64,000 bases of DNA from Pseudopithomyces maydicus (lineage: Eukaryota; Ascomycota; Dothideomycetes; Pleosporales; Didymosphaeriaceae): contig JANTUC010000003.1 in the NCBI GenBank assembly GCA_026873275.1, forward strand, positions 1,054,001 to 1,118,000, in the 5' to 3' direction. A program made the translations under genes and the position numbers. Positions within the stretch are counted from its first letter, which is position 1; each line of letters starts with the position of its first letter. Positions 1 through 11,371 of this stretch are shown piece by piece. Below the pieces are notes generated by a model. It saw nothing but the letters and a program-made list of their open reading frames with translations, did no database searches and was not told the DNA's origin.

Positions 1-3000
1 AACTACCTTTTCTCTTTCTTCTTCTTTTGTCAGAGCGACTTTTCTTTGTCTATGTGTCTTTTTGATGCGTTCAAGCGTTGCATTGCATTGGGTGGGCCTG
101 TCCAGCATGCTGAGTGTTTTCTTGTTTGTTTCCTTGGAGCTGGGTTATTTTGCATTCTATTCCAGCATTTCAAGGCGTTATGTGTCCAGCATATGCGGAC
201 TGGCAGCATTCAGCATTAGTGTGAACATGGAGATTCACGGCTCCGATTTGCATCGGAAGGTCATTCTAGTAGATTACATTCCATAACCCAGCCTTCAGTG
301 GTGCACGGGTGGAACAATGAAGAACATCAAGCATTCCGATTAAAAAAGTGGCACATGCCGCAATCACAGTGTTTCGTTAAAGAAAAAAAAACATGACACC
401 ATCTCGATGTCTTGGGCCATGGTTCTCGTTTGCTTGGGCAGCGGATGGTGAGGTGATGTTGCAGAAGACGCGCTGCTATTGGACAGCGAGTTTTCTTTGT
501 TGGAGAAGAAGCGAAGCGAGAGCTCGTGTGCACTTTCCCATTCTTCCCGCGCTCGGCAAATGTGGAAGGTGCAGGATCGCTCTGAGCGTTGGGCACCGGG
601 GTCGGACGCCTTTCTTGTTGCACCACGCGGGCCACATGCACACCAGGCATGGACAAAGGAGAAGAAAAGAAACATCAACCGTCATCCGCTCTGGGTTTCC
701 GGGGGCCGTCCTTTGCGTCAGCAATGGATGATTTGAGCAACAGCCGGCTTGGGGACGTGCGCTTGCAGATGGGTTGGGTGCACACGCTTGCAGGAGGTAC
801 AAAGCCGGTTTCTTCTTGGTTGAAATTTCTTCTTCTTTGTTCGACGCGGGTGCGACCTGGTTCTGGCGTGGGGTTTCGCGGGTTTGGGGATCTGGCTTAC
901 GTAGGTTTGGTTAGCTGGTGGAGCAGCCTACCTGGTTGGCTGATTGGCTAGGTAGATGGCTGGATGGCTGGATGGATGGACTGGATGGCTGAACGGCTGA
1001 ATGGCTGGCTGGGCTGGCCAGCTAGCTCTAGCTACGAAGCACGCACGCATTGTTGCGTCGTCGTCGTCTGCTGGGAGGCGGAGACGAAGCGTGGCCGCCG
1101 TCTCGCTCGCCCGTCTCGACCCGCGTTTGCGTGCAGCGCTTTGTGCTCGCTGTTACGGGATGGCGAGGGCGCGGGGCGTCATCATGAGTCGCGGTCCGGC
1201 GGACGGATTCAGCAGCGCAGACGAGTGGCTTGTTGAAAGGCCAACCGCCAACGCAGACGAATACGAATCGTCGGATCCGGGATGGGGCTCAGGGGGAGGC
1301 GAGGCAGGCGAGGCGAAGGAAGCCAGTCAGCCAGGCGACAAAGGCGCGCATCAAACAGTCGTTGCGTTGACGATGAGTGTTCCTCATCTCCGGGCCGAAA
1401 GGTTGGGCTCAGGTCACGGGAGGTGGCAGGCGGCGCTAGTCTCTTTCCGTGCTAGCTCGTCCTGGCCGACATGCAGCCGTTCAGTCTCGCAACCATATTC
1501 CCGTCATGCTCTGGAGTCTGCCTCCACGTCCTGCTGGACTAACTAGGCGCTTGGGTTTCAACCGGGACGCACGCATGCCTCATGCCTTCCACCTAGTGCA
1601 TTTGTCTCTACATTTGCTTTTGTGGTACGGGTCGTGTTTCGGTCGTCCGATCCAACGTGTGCCTGAGTTTGCACCAGCCAGTGTTGGGGCCACGGCTTCA
1701 ATCTACCATCGATGCATGTGCCCTGCCCGCCGGGGACCGGACCACGTCCGCATTATTGCTGACACTGCACCGCGCTACGCTCTGGTGCTCCCGTATGGCT
1801 CGAGTCTCGGCACCCAGCCGTCTCGCATCGCCTCGGTGCCTCCGCGACCAGAATCCTCGTTTGGAACGAACGCGTGCGCTTTCTGGCCGGCGCCGCAGCC
1901 TCGGGCCTGGCCACAAAGTTTTGGCCTGCGTGCAGGTGGAGTACAGTAGGTACGGGGCCGCTATGTACTTCGGCCAGGCGACTGGGAAGAAGGTTTGGCC
2001 GACAGAAGAACGATGGAAGTAAGAAGGAACGCTGGCGTGGCCCTGGTCCGGAATTTGGACCGTGCTGCACCGAGAGAGTCCGTCCCGCGGGAAGCCAAAT
2101 AGAGACGGGAGCCCTGGAGACGCCCATGTTGCGTGACATGGGCCGTGCAAACTTGTTGAATTCTTTGGTACACTCTAGTAGTTGTGTGATCTGAGAATAT
2201 CAAGCGTCCATGCCTTCTGTCATCACAGTGCATCACTGTGTAGCCCACTCTCCAAGACTACCTTGGTCAGCTATGCTAATTTCCTCGGTATCATGTAATC
2301 TAATGATTCATTCGACATGTACCGTCTAGTGAACTAGTCACACACACATGGGAAGTGCACCGCACGAGGTAACTGCTCCCCACCTACACTCAACTTTTAG
2401 GTGCTGCTTTTCGACGTTAGAAAAACACCAAATGGGGAAATACTCACCATCACTCTTTGGAACAATTCACCACCGGGAGACACTGGTATCACTCTCATTA
2501 TCGAAAGAGGACATCATCGTATGTGCCATCAAGGTCGCAAGGAATAATATGCTCCGAAACAAGAGAAGTACATCAATCATGTAAACATACTCATCGTTCA
2601 AGGCTCAATCAACGACAAGACTAAATGTTGGCTTGGAAGGCGCTCGAGTTCTTACTTTCAAGAGCGCGCGAAACTCTCTTCTCTCTTGATGTACATCTCC
2701 TCATCTTAGCAGGCAGTAGCGGAATCACGAGCTGTTAAATTCTTTGCCTTCGTGATGATAGCCATCTAGGTAAGGAAAGAACTGCCAGTTTCTATTGACA
2801 TTTTCACGCCGTCAACACCACGGCAATTACAGGGCACATGACTGTATATATTGGGATAATACCATGTTTTTTTGTATCTATTGTTCCGACCGGGTAGAGT
2901 CTCTTATCAGAAGTTGCCTTCTTCAAACGTTTTAATACATAGATCGAAAAAGTAAATCAGATTAAAATAGCCACGGGACTCTAACAGCATTGGAAGTGTC

Positions 3001-4074
3001 ACTTCCTGTTGGTATAAGTCATATAAAAATTTCCTGTAATACTGAATCTGTGTGAAAATCGTAAACGATTTCTAAATCGGCTGTTCATGATCTATCTTTA
3101 GTACACATTGTCATTAATGTATCTGCATGATATGTTAGACTCGATCCTCTCAAGTTTCAGGAAACGCGACCTTCGCACGTACAAGAACCACCAGGCCTGT
3201 TCAGATATGCTAATCGCACAACAAAATACAAACGTCGTGATATTTTGACGTAGAAACCCCTGACTTTGTCCCTACTGTCCTTAAAATTGCCCGAACCCAC
3301 CTAGTCACACGCCGTCTGCATTACCAGTTCTTCACTTTCTAGTGTGAGGTCTGCCCACATTAGACAGATGATTTCCTGAAGACTTGGTTGATTTGCGAAA
3401 TATCCCTTCTCGCGCCTCTTTGGTAGTCTCAGTAGTAGAACTAACAAGAGTGGTTCCTATGCCGTTTTATCTTATAAGTGAATGCTCGAGGTGATGACGA
3501 TGCAGTTCTGGTTGGCCTCTACATGCGGTATGACGACCTTCCTCGTCGGAATTGTTGATTGAAGAGTTTAAAGGTATGATACTGGGGAAGGTGCTGCTCT
3601 TCTAAAGAGGTTGGGTTGAGTAACAACGAATAGACTGATACCCATTTTGTATGAGACGGAGAGAGAAAGTAGTGCTTAGAGGGTGCAGCTCGTTGTTACT
3701 ACGCAGATCTCTGTCATGCACTTCACTCGGGTTCCTTTTCAATCATTCCATCAGAGGAGTCTTGCTGTGAGTGAGTCAATTTGAAAGAAACCCCCGAAAC
3801 TGATACGTAATTCTGTAACAGATACTCTTCTGTCGCAAAACCTCATGTTCGTGCGTTCGCTAGCCACAGTAGTGAGAATGCTTTGACGTATATCACCTAC
3901 CAAACAGATTGTACAACGGAGGTACTTCATGCGACCTTCGTACCAGGTATCACACCGGTTTCTATTACCACGCTCTTGTCACACCTGGTCAAACACCGAT
4001 CACCCACCCTTTTGCTTGCACGTCACTCCATCAAACACACAAGCCTCACGCTAACATGCATATGCAGATTGAGA
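1..4074. other. Left intergenic stretch, no supported gene
   Basis: I see no convincing gene. Bases 1 to about 2200 are GC-rich, with overlapping open frames on both strands that have no recognisable motif and conflict with each other. Bases 2200-4070 are clearly more AT-rich and are interrupted by stops in all frames. A short low-complexity patch lies at about 951-1029. The AT-rich part could be old decayed repeat DNA, but I recognise no transposon motif in it. Confidence 0.5.
951..1029. repeat. Degenerate GGCT/GGATGGCT simple repeat
   Basis: Imperfect runs of TGGCT, GATGGCT and GGATGGA follow one another for about 80 bp. It resembles the GGCA/CCAG-type tetranucleotide patches seen at 35.1, 48.0 and 56.4 kb. 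It lies outside any gene I can support. Confidence 0.7.
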
Positions 4075-4426
4075 ATGTCCGTCACTGAGCCAAAGGCTAC
4101 ACCTGCAACAGTTGAATTTGGATCCACCAGATATCTAACTGCAACCCACAATACGAAGTCCCAAAAGTCCAGTCAAGCGCTAGAGCTGAGCAAGAGCCAT
4201 CATGATAAAAAGTTCCCTATCGTCGCCAACTGTCCATGGCCTACGAAAGACAAGGAAAGTGACGAAAGCGAGTCCTGCTCGGTGGGCGATTGTTGGGCTT
4301 GTGGGGATGGCCTCGAGGTATGATCGACCGTTATGTGCATGGTCCCAGTCCACTAAATATATTCGACAGTATACTGGCGATGGTGCTACAGGTCTCGAGT
4401 GCCGCGACTGTCAGATGCCGAATTGA
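4075..4426 (+). CDS. Candidate small zinc-ribbon-like protein, two exons
   Basis: Predicted from a splice model. Exon 1 is 4075-4317 (81 codons), the intron is 4318-4369 (52 nt, GTATGA to ACAG), and exon 2 is 4370-4426. The join is phase 0 and gives a 99-residue protein. It is polar and Lys/Ser-rich at the start; the C-terminal third has a Cys-rich patch with CWAC and CRDC knuckles about 13 residues apart, a spacing typical of zinc ribbons. The first exon alone would stop two codons after CGDGLE; splicing adds exactly the second CxxC pair, which argues for the model. I do not recognise the family. It sits alone in AT-rich DNA, so a chance frame cannot be excluded. Confidence 0.42.
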
Positions 4427-5777
4427 TAAAGCCGTCTCAGGGTGCTTAAAAATGGCATGCTATCTCTTTCTCGATGTCACAAATGATATGTGTGGGAAGA
4501 AATGGGAGAACTGTCGGTGGTAAGGGGAGGCTGCTTGGTGTTCCTTTGGATGAACTTGTTGCGTCTGGTTCGCCGTTGGCTGGTGTCGGCATGACCTGTC
4601 CAAGTCTTCATGACGATGATTGAACAACTGGCTGAGGAAGGCTGGCTTAAAATGAAAAAGTTCAATGTGTCTTCCAGGTTTGTCACCGGTATACACACCT
4701 GGTTTCTATTTTCATACAATAGTCCATTATAACTATTAGTATGCTTCGTTGTCTTGGGAAAATATCCGAGGAGCCTGAAAAAAAAGACCTGTCACGTGCG
4801 TGGAGGCCCTGGGCACATAGACACCTGGGCACATCCTGCACCTGGACATGTGCATCCCCAGGGTTCACGTCTATGGGGCCGATCTCGGGACTACCATCCG
4901 ATGACACAACAGGCAGAGAGTCCACCGCCTTTTACCGTCAAAACAATATATTCCGAAGCGCTTTTGCTGTCGCCAGCTGCTGATGACAAGAGAATTAATG
5001 CACTCATCAAAAATAATAATCTATTTGTAAGAAGAAGTCAATGGAGTGGATTCTGGGGACATTCAACACTGCGGCTCGGTGAACAGATTTCTAGTCCCAT
5101 CGCAAGTTCAATGCCTGTGAGCATACAATGTATTGCAGCCTTGAAGACCAGTGAACGACGAGTTTTGTCCTTGTTTCACTTTGAAGGAACGAAAGTTTGG
5201 GTGTGCTTTGACAGCTCGCCACCGCCCGCGAATTGCCAGTCCTGGTCTTGATTGTACCTCGGCTCCACGTCCAACAAACCCCAGTCCCTGCCCCGCATAT
5301 TAACCCATTTGTGGAGCTTTGGTTCTCGGACGAGTAAGAGTCGCGGGTCTGGGGTAGGTTAACGCGTGAATCCAGCAATGTCGTACCTCGGCGCCTGGGG
5401 TATACTAACTCAAGTGCCGCCCCCAGGTATCGCCCAACATTTCTGACTAGGTATTCGTTTTTCAGAGTTCGACAAGTGCTACAATTACTGCGAGTAGGTT
5501 CCTCGTTCCCATTTCCTATGTTGGGCATCGGCTGAAAACAAGGACTGATACGAGACGGGACATGGGCTAATCATCATGTTGCACAGCTGATATCACTTTT
5601 AAGCCCATTTCGCCTTTCTGGTCGATTTGCGGCGTTGTTTGCGGCGTTTTGTTATTGCATAGACTCACTTAGACGAATCACCAGTGCTGTCTCAAGGAAG
5701 GCCTTTGGTTTTGACGCCTCTGATTTTGATTCTATAGACTCTACCAGCACCTAGGAACGAGAGAACACATATACGCG
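4427..5777. other. Intergenic; upstream region of the acyl-CoA ligase
   Basis: A 165-codon open frame lies at 4754-5251, but its codon use is poor and it has no motif. I treat it as chance. The last few hundred bases before 5778 should hold the promoter of the ligase gene; I see no clear TATA box there. Confidence 0.4.
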
Positions 5778-7579
5778 ATGGTGTTGAAATCACGATGGGA
5801 ATTGGATATTCCCCAGGTGTCACTACCGACATATCTCTTCGATTCACCGACGGCGGACCTACCGAAGACCCCTGCCTTGATATCTGCGAAAGATCCAGAG
5901 AAATACTACCTCTCCATAGACACTTATAGACTCTATGGACAGCGACTGGCTTCTGGGCTCCTCCGTAACGGTTTCAAGCCTGGCGACCGTGTGCTTCTAT
6001 TTTCTGGGAACACGCTCTTTTTCCCGACTGTGATGATAGGCATCATCATGGCTGGAGGTGTGTTCACGGGTGCGAATCCAACATACGTTGCACGAGAACT
6101 TGCCTACCAATTACGCGATTCTGGAGCGACGTATCTGCTTTGCGCCGAGGCTAGTCTCGATACTGGTATTGCAGCTGCCAAGGAAGCAGGTCTGTCCGCA
6201 GACCAAGTCTTTGTTTTCGATGATGGAGTCGCTACTTTTGAAGGTCGCAAAGTGGAAAAAGACGCGCCCGCTCTTGGCGGCAAGATACGGCACTGGACCG
6301 ATCTGCTCGATTCCGAAGAACGCGGACGCGCGTACCATTGGCCCGACCTACGAACGCCCGAAGAGCTCGATCAGATTATCGCGTTGAACTATAGCAGTGG
6401 CACCACGGGCTTGCCCAAGGGTGTGATGATTACACATAAGAACTATGTTGCAAACTCGCGTCAGCAGATGTACTTGGCCGAAATTGGGAAAGATTATGAA
6501 GTGAAGAATGCACAGTCGCGGCATCTTTGTTTCCTGCCCATGTACCACGCCATGGCGCAGGCACTGTTCTGCGTGAATGCGATGAAGAGGCGCCTCAAGG
6601 TCTACGTCATGCCAAAATTCGATTTTGTGGAAATGCTCCAGTATGTCCAGAAGTATCGGATCACCGACCTACTTCTTGTACCGCCTGTCATCGTTGCTAT
6701 GGCAAAGCATCCGGCGGTGAAGCAATTCGACCTCAGCTCTGTGGAACGAGTTGGATCGGGCGCCGCGCCACTCGGACGCGAGATCGCCGACGAATTTGAA
6801 AAGCTCTGGAAACATGGAAACGTGAATGTGAAACAAGGATGGGGCATGACGGAGCTTACTTGCGCCGTTACGTCTTTTCATCCGGACAAAGAATGTCGCG
6901 ATGGTTCGGTTGGAGAGCTGTTGCCAAACTGCGAGGCCAAGTTCGTACTAGATGACGAAGGCAAGGTAGAAGCACCACTGGGTGAGCGCGGCGAAGTGTG
7001 GATCAAGGCGCCGAGCGTAATGAAGGGATATTGGAACAAGCCCGAAGCGACCAAGGAGACCATCTCTTCAGACGGATGGTTGAAGACTGGTGATGTGGGC
7101 TACGTGGGCAAAGACGGTGACTTCCACATCGTCGATCGAAAGAAGGTATGCATCTGGTTCCATTTGCTTGGAATGTGATGACTCACGACACATAGGAACT
7201 CATCAAGGTCAAGGGGCTACAGGTAGCTCCTGCCGAGCTCGAAGCATTGTTGCTGGACCATTCCGATGTGCAAGATGCGGCCGTTATTGGCGTCAGCCAG
7301 TAAGTTTTCTGCCATGGACCAGACGCACTTGGTGCTGACCAACAAAGTGATGGCGGAGAACTCCCGCGCGCATACATCGTGCCCCAGACACCCGAAAAAG
7401 CGACGCCCGAGGTTGCAGAGAACATCAAATCCTGGCTCGCCGAGCGTGTATCCAGGGCCAAGAGATTGGACGGTGGCATCGTGTTCTTGGAAGCCATTCC
7501 CAAGAATCCGTCCGGTAAGATTTTGAGGAAAGAGCTAAGGGACAGAGCCAAAGCCGAAACGCCGAAGGCGAAGCTGTGA
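5778..7579 (+). CDS. 4-coumarate-CoA ligase-like acyl-CoA synthetase, peroxisomal
   Basis: An ANL-superfamily adenylate-forming enzyme that would activate a carboxylic acid with ATP and load it onto CoA. Exons are 5778-7145, 7196-7299 and 7348-7579, with introns of 50 and 48 nt; the protein is 567 aa, a normal length for the 4CL-like group. The P-loop YSSGTTGLPKG lies at about residues 205-215, the A5 motif QGWGMTE at about 354, GWLKTGDVG at about 435, and the C-terminal catalytic Lys motif NPSGKILRKEL near 545. The first exon alone would end soon after DRKK; splicing restores ELIKVKG, the expected A8-linked hinge. The last three residues are AKL, a PTS1 peroxisomal signal, so a role in peroxisomal acid activation (fatty, aromatic or secondary-metabolite acid) is inferred. 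The substrate cannot be told from sequence. Confidence 0.93.
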
Positions 7580-7902
7580 GAAGGTTCGCTTCATTGGTCC
7601 GAATGGGCGCAAGTGGTCGGGGATGAGGGTGACCTTCTGAGATAGTCGCCAGTAGTACTACATGGAGACTTTTGTTTGAGCAACCAAACACGCCATGCAC
7701 CTAAATTCTCAGTAGTTCTGTTTGTGCGAGAGGCGGACTGTGTGTCCGTTACTGGCACTTCACACATAGCAGCGGCTTGTCATTCTCAGTCTACTTTGCC
7801 TTGAAATTGCTGAATTTGGGTGATGATGATGTCGCTGCGGATATATACATGCAGCGTCATGCTGGTGGTTCGTGTCGTTCCTTCCCCGTCTTCCGTGAGT
7901 GC

Positions 7903-8321
7903 TCAGTTGCTCCGCTCGCCGTTCTTGGCTGCCCGCAGCTCGTCCATCTTCTTCACCCGCAGCTTGAACTCCTCGTATTGGCACTTCTCATACGAGTGCC
8001 GCTCGTCCTGGCCTCGGATTAGCAAATGCTCCCGCGGGTTTTTTCTCCCTGGGTCCCGTCATACCTCGCACTTCCAGGGCAGGTAGTACTCGTCGAAGCG
8101 ACACCGGTTCAGCGGGATGAGCAGATGTGCGCAGGAGTCTCGGTAAGCAAGCGGCAGGCGGGCGGCGCTCATCTCCTCACGGGTGGCCTCTGCGGGTGGT
8201 GGTCAGTAGGTGCTCGCGGGCACAGTGGACGGGCCAGGGAGGCGGATTGCGGGCGGGACTGACTTCGGGGCTCGGCGCCAGTGAGACCAACAGCCTCCTT
8301 GATCTTGTCGGTGACGGTCAT
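7903..8321 (-). CDS. NADH:ubiquinone oxidoreductase subunit NDUFB7 (B18) homolog
   Basis: Small accessory subunit of mitochondrial complex I. It becomes visible only after splicing: exons 8264-8321, 8065-8189 and 7903-8007 on the minus strand (introns 74 and 57 nt; donors GTCAGT and GTATGA; branch-like CTGAC and CTAAT). The 95-aa product starts MTVTDKIKEAVGL and contains a twin CX9C signature: Cys pairs in DSCAHLLIPLNRC and KCEDERHSYEKC, each with nine residues between. Known NDUFB7 proteins carry this same twin CX9C fold with an LLIPLNRCR core and a Lys/Arg-rich tail, matching EEFKLRVKKMDEL here. Twin CX9C proteins are usually folded by the Mia40 disulfide relay in the intermembrane space. 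It is convergent with the acyl-CoA ligase and divergent from the MBP1-like gene. Confidence 0.9.
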
Positions 8322-8537
8322 GGTGGTCGTGCGGGCGGTGCGGGCGCAATTGCAGGCAGGGAGGGTGGGGAGGTTGCGGGCGCCGATGGGTGAAGTGCAA
8401 CTGGAGCTCGGCTGGTTGGGCCTTGGCAGCAGCACCGTCGCGGCTCAGGCACGCAACGAACGCGTCTGCTCCAGCGTCGCGAACGCGCCATCACACGCCG
8501 AGTATCCCCACCCCCGCGCTCAGCTCGATTCGCACCC
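8322..8537. promoter_or_regulatory. Divergent promoter between NDUFB7-like and MBP1-like genes
   Basis: Only 216 bp separate the two start codons, which face away from each other, so both 5' leaders and core promoters must fit here. The stretch is GC-rich with no TATA box. It holds an MCB box (annotated separately) and CG-rich motifs such as GTCGCGAACGCGCC just downstream of it. Confidence 0.7.
8460..8465. promoter_or_regulatory. MCB element (ACGCGT)
   Basis: The palindrome ACGCGT is the MluI cell-cycle box bound by MBF (Mbp1/Swi6) in yeasts. It lies 73 bp upstream of the MBP1-like start codon, inside the shared promoter, suggesting autoregulation. The hexamer also occurs elsewhere in the window (for example near 5361, 21337, 34508 and 48230), so position is the only argument for function. 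Confidence 0.4.
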
Positions 8538-8705
8538 ATGGTCAGGATGCCTCCAGCGCCAGACGGCAAGATCTACTCGGCCACGTATAGCAATGTAAGT
8601 TGGTCTTGCTGCCTGGCTGGGCAAGTAGTCGCCCGCGGCAGCAGCAGCAGCAGCAGCAGCAGCGGCGGCAGCAGCCATAGTAGCAGTAGCAGTAGCAGTA
8701 GCAGT

Positions 8706-8736
<31 letters not shown>

Positions 8737-10866
8737 GTGGCCCACAGAACCATGCACGAGACAGGCTGACCACAAGGCCAGGTCCCCGTCTACGAGTTCA
8801 ACGTGGCCGGCAACCATGTCATGCGACGCCGCGCCGACGACTGGATCAACGCCACACACATCCTCAAGGTAGCCGACTACGACAAGCCTGCGCGCACCCG
8901 CATCCTCGAGCGCGAGGTGCAGAAGGGCGTGCACGAGAAGGTGCAGGGTGGCTACGGAAAGTACCAAGGCACATGGATCCCGCTCCACGACGGCCGCATG
9001 CTGGCCGAACGCAACGGCGTCCTCGAGAAAATGCTGCCCATCTTCGACTACATTCCCGGCGACAGGAGCCCACCGCCTGCCCCCAAGCATGCCACCGCTG
9101 CTTCGAGCCGGCCCAAACCGCAACGTCAGAGCGCCGCAGCGGCTGCTAGAGCTAATGGTAATAATGTGTATTCACTAGAAGCTATGAACTGTAGGAGGCT
9201 ACTCTCCTCTGTCGAGCTTGCATGGTCAGGGCTGACATGTCTCTCTAGCTCTTGTCTCGACTGCCCAGTCTCAAGTCGCCGAAGAAGTCTACCAAGAACC
9301 CCCGCCTCCGCAAATCTATCGCGACGAGACGCCAGATAATGTGACCGTGGTGTCGGAGAGCATGCTCGGCGACCAGGACATGCTGACAGGCTCTCAGTAC
9401 TCGGCCAGTAGCCGGAAACGCAAGAGAGGCGCTGACCACATGTCGGTCGAGGACACGCAGCACCAGATGTGGGCAGACGCCCTGCTCGACTACTTCATGC
9501 TCTTGGATTCCGACGAAGGCTTTGTTGCACCGCCCGAGCCCCCGCCCAGTGTGAATCTGGATCGAGCCATCGACGACAAGGGGCATTCGGCGATGCACTG
9601 GGCGGCAGCCATGGGCGATCTGGAAGTAGTCAAGGAGCTCATGCGCCGCGGTGCGAGGATAGATTGTGTATCGAACAACCTCGAAACGCCTCTGATGCGT
9701 GCTGTCATGTTCACCAACAATCATGACAAGGGCACTATGCAGAGCATGATTAAGATCTTCCAGCAAACAGTGGTTCGGACTGACTGGTTCGGCAGCTCTG
9801 TCTTCCATCACATCGCAGCCACTACGAGCAGTTCAAATAAATACTCTTGTGCGCGGTACTACCTCGATTGCATCATCAACAAGCTCTCAGAGACATGGAT
9901 ACCAGATGAAGTCACTCGGTTGCTAAATGTGCAGGACCAGAATGGAGATACGGCCATCATGATCGCTGCACGTAATGGGGCACGGAAATGCGTGCGAAGC
10001 CTGCTAGGGCGCAATGTGTCGGTCGATATCCCGAATAAAAAAGGGAAACAGCAGACGACCTCATTCGCGAGCTAAATCAAAGAAGGCGGATGCACGGCCG
10101 ACCACGACAGGCGTCTTCTTCCCCCTTCGCACCGCCTCTCGAGCAGCGGATGAATGGACTGGGCGGCCATTTGGACGAGCACGTTCCGTCACTGGCCTTA
10201 CCATTTCCTAGCCTGTCGGCTCAAGGTTCGCAACGTACCGAATACCGTTCGCAAACAGCTTCGCACCTCATGACCAAGGTAGCACCTACGTTACTAGAGA
10301 AGTGCGAGGAGCTTGCTGGAGCTTATGAAGCAGAACTGCAAGAGAAAGAAGCCGAAGCACTGGATGCAGAACGAGTGGTGAAGAAGCGGCAAGCGGAATT
10401 AGAAGCGACGCGGAAGCAGGTGTCTGAGCTCGTGGGCATGAACAATGGCCTGCACATAGATTTGGGGGACGATGAAGCAGACGGGGAGCAAGAAGAGGAG
10501 CTTCGAATGTTGGTGGAAGAAGCAGAGTCGCTGCTTGAGATCGAGCAGATGACAGAGCTCAGGAGGATATGTGCATCCACGCCACAGAACAACTCGAATT
10601 CGCCCATCGATCTCGCAGAGAAGATGCGACTGGCACTGCTCCTACACCGGGCGCAACTGGAGCGACAGGAGCTTGTCAGAGAAGTTGTTGGAAACCTGTC
10701 GGTAGCAGGCATGGGCGAGAAGCAGGGAGTGTACAAGAGCTTGATTGCGAAGGCGATCGGAGAGCGGGAAGAAGATATCGAATCCATGTTGCCAGAGATC
10801 CTCAAGGAGCTGGAGGAAGCGGAGACACAGGAGCGCGCCGAGGGCTTGGAGCAGAGCCCCGTGTAG
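8538..10866 (+). CDS. APSES/KilA-N transcription factor with ankyrin repeats (MBP1-like), frameshifted
   Basis: DNA-binding subunit of the MBF-type G1/S regulator. Exon 1 is 8538-8594, exon 2 is 8782-9157 and exon 3 is 9249-10866 (introns 187 and 91 nt). The APSES domain spans about residues 20-115 (VPVYEFNV, DDWINATHILKVA, GGYGKYQGTWIP). A basic KRKRG stretch follows, then ankyrin units around DKGHSAMHWAAAMGDLEVV and QNGDTAIMIAARNGA, and a long Glu-rich coiled coil to the end. Length is about 683 aa, as in Mbp1/Res proteins. Near 10040, just after the second ankyrin block, the frame must move by -1: the zero frame reads a short tail and stops at 10075, while the shifted frame continues ETADDLIRELNQRRR into the coiled coil. 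A single missing G in the GGG run explains this. The neighbour promoter carries its own family's binding site. Confidence 0.92.
8638..8741 (+). repeat. (AGC)n/(AGT)n microsatellite inside MBP1-like intron 1
   Basis: About 100 bp of AGC and AGT triplets fill more than half of the 187-nt first intron. No stop codon occurs in the frame continuing from exon 1, so an unspliced transcript would encode a poly-Ser run, then enter the wrong frame for the APSES domain, because 187 is not a multiple of three. Length changes in triplet steps would not alter splicing phase. Confidence 0.9.
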
Positions 10867-11371
10867 CGCAGGCGGTGCCGGTCATGACATTATGCTTCGA
10901 TTGCAGGGTGTTTAGCGTGTGTTGAGTGTTGTTGTTTCGCGGGTCTGGTTCCTGTTTTGATTCCCCGGGCCCGGCAAAGGCCACATGAGAATAAGTCACG
11001 AATACAAGCAAGTGCTGCGCAGTGACGACGGTGCATGTGCAACCCCGCCTTGTGTACATGGCTCCCGTGACGCCGTCGAACCCAGTGACAAGGACCTGTC
11101 CACGGGGATTCTCGACGGAGCGATCACAGGCAAGACATGAAGCCCTACAGTGCATGCCCAAGTGTAGTCCGGGGGCTCGGTAAACCCGGCATGGCGTGCG
11201 CGTCGCGCTGACGACCCCTGATCTTATTCGTAGCCCTAGGACCCTGGTCGTCCCCACGATCATGCATTCAGCTTGGCTCGATGCACCCAGCGTCCACTTG
11301 CGCCTCCAGCAGAGCCACGCCCGTGATAGTCTGCCTGCAGTTCTCCACCTGCCATAGCCGCAATCGCTTAT
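10867..11371. other. Intergenic, MBP1-like to EamA transporter
   Basis: This is a tandem (head-to-tail) interval of about 500 bp. It should contain the 3' end of the MBP1-like mRNA and the promoter of the transporter. I see no gene or strong motif. Confidence 0.5.

Noticed and set aside
8538..9149. 203-codon frame with poly-Ser starting at the MBP1-like ATG
   Set aside because: It reads through intron 1 and leaves the APSES frame; splicing at 8595-8781 gives the correct domain.
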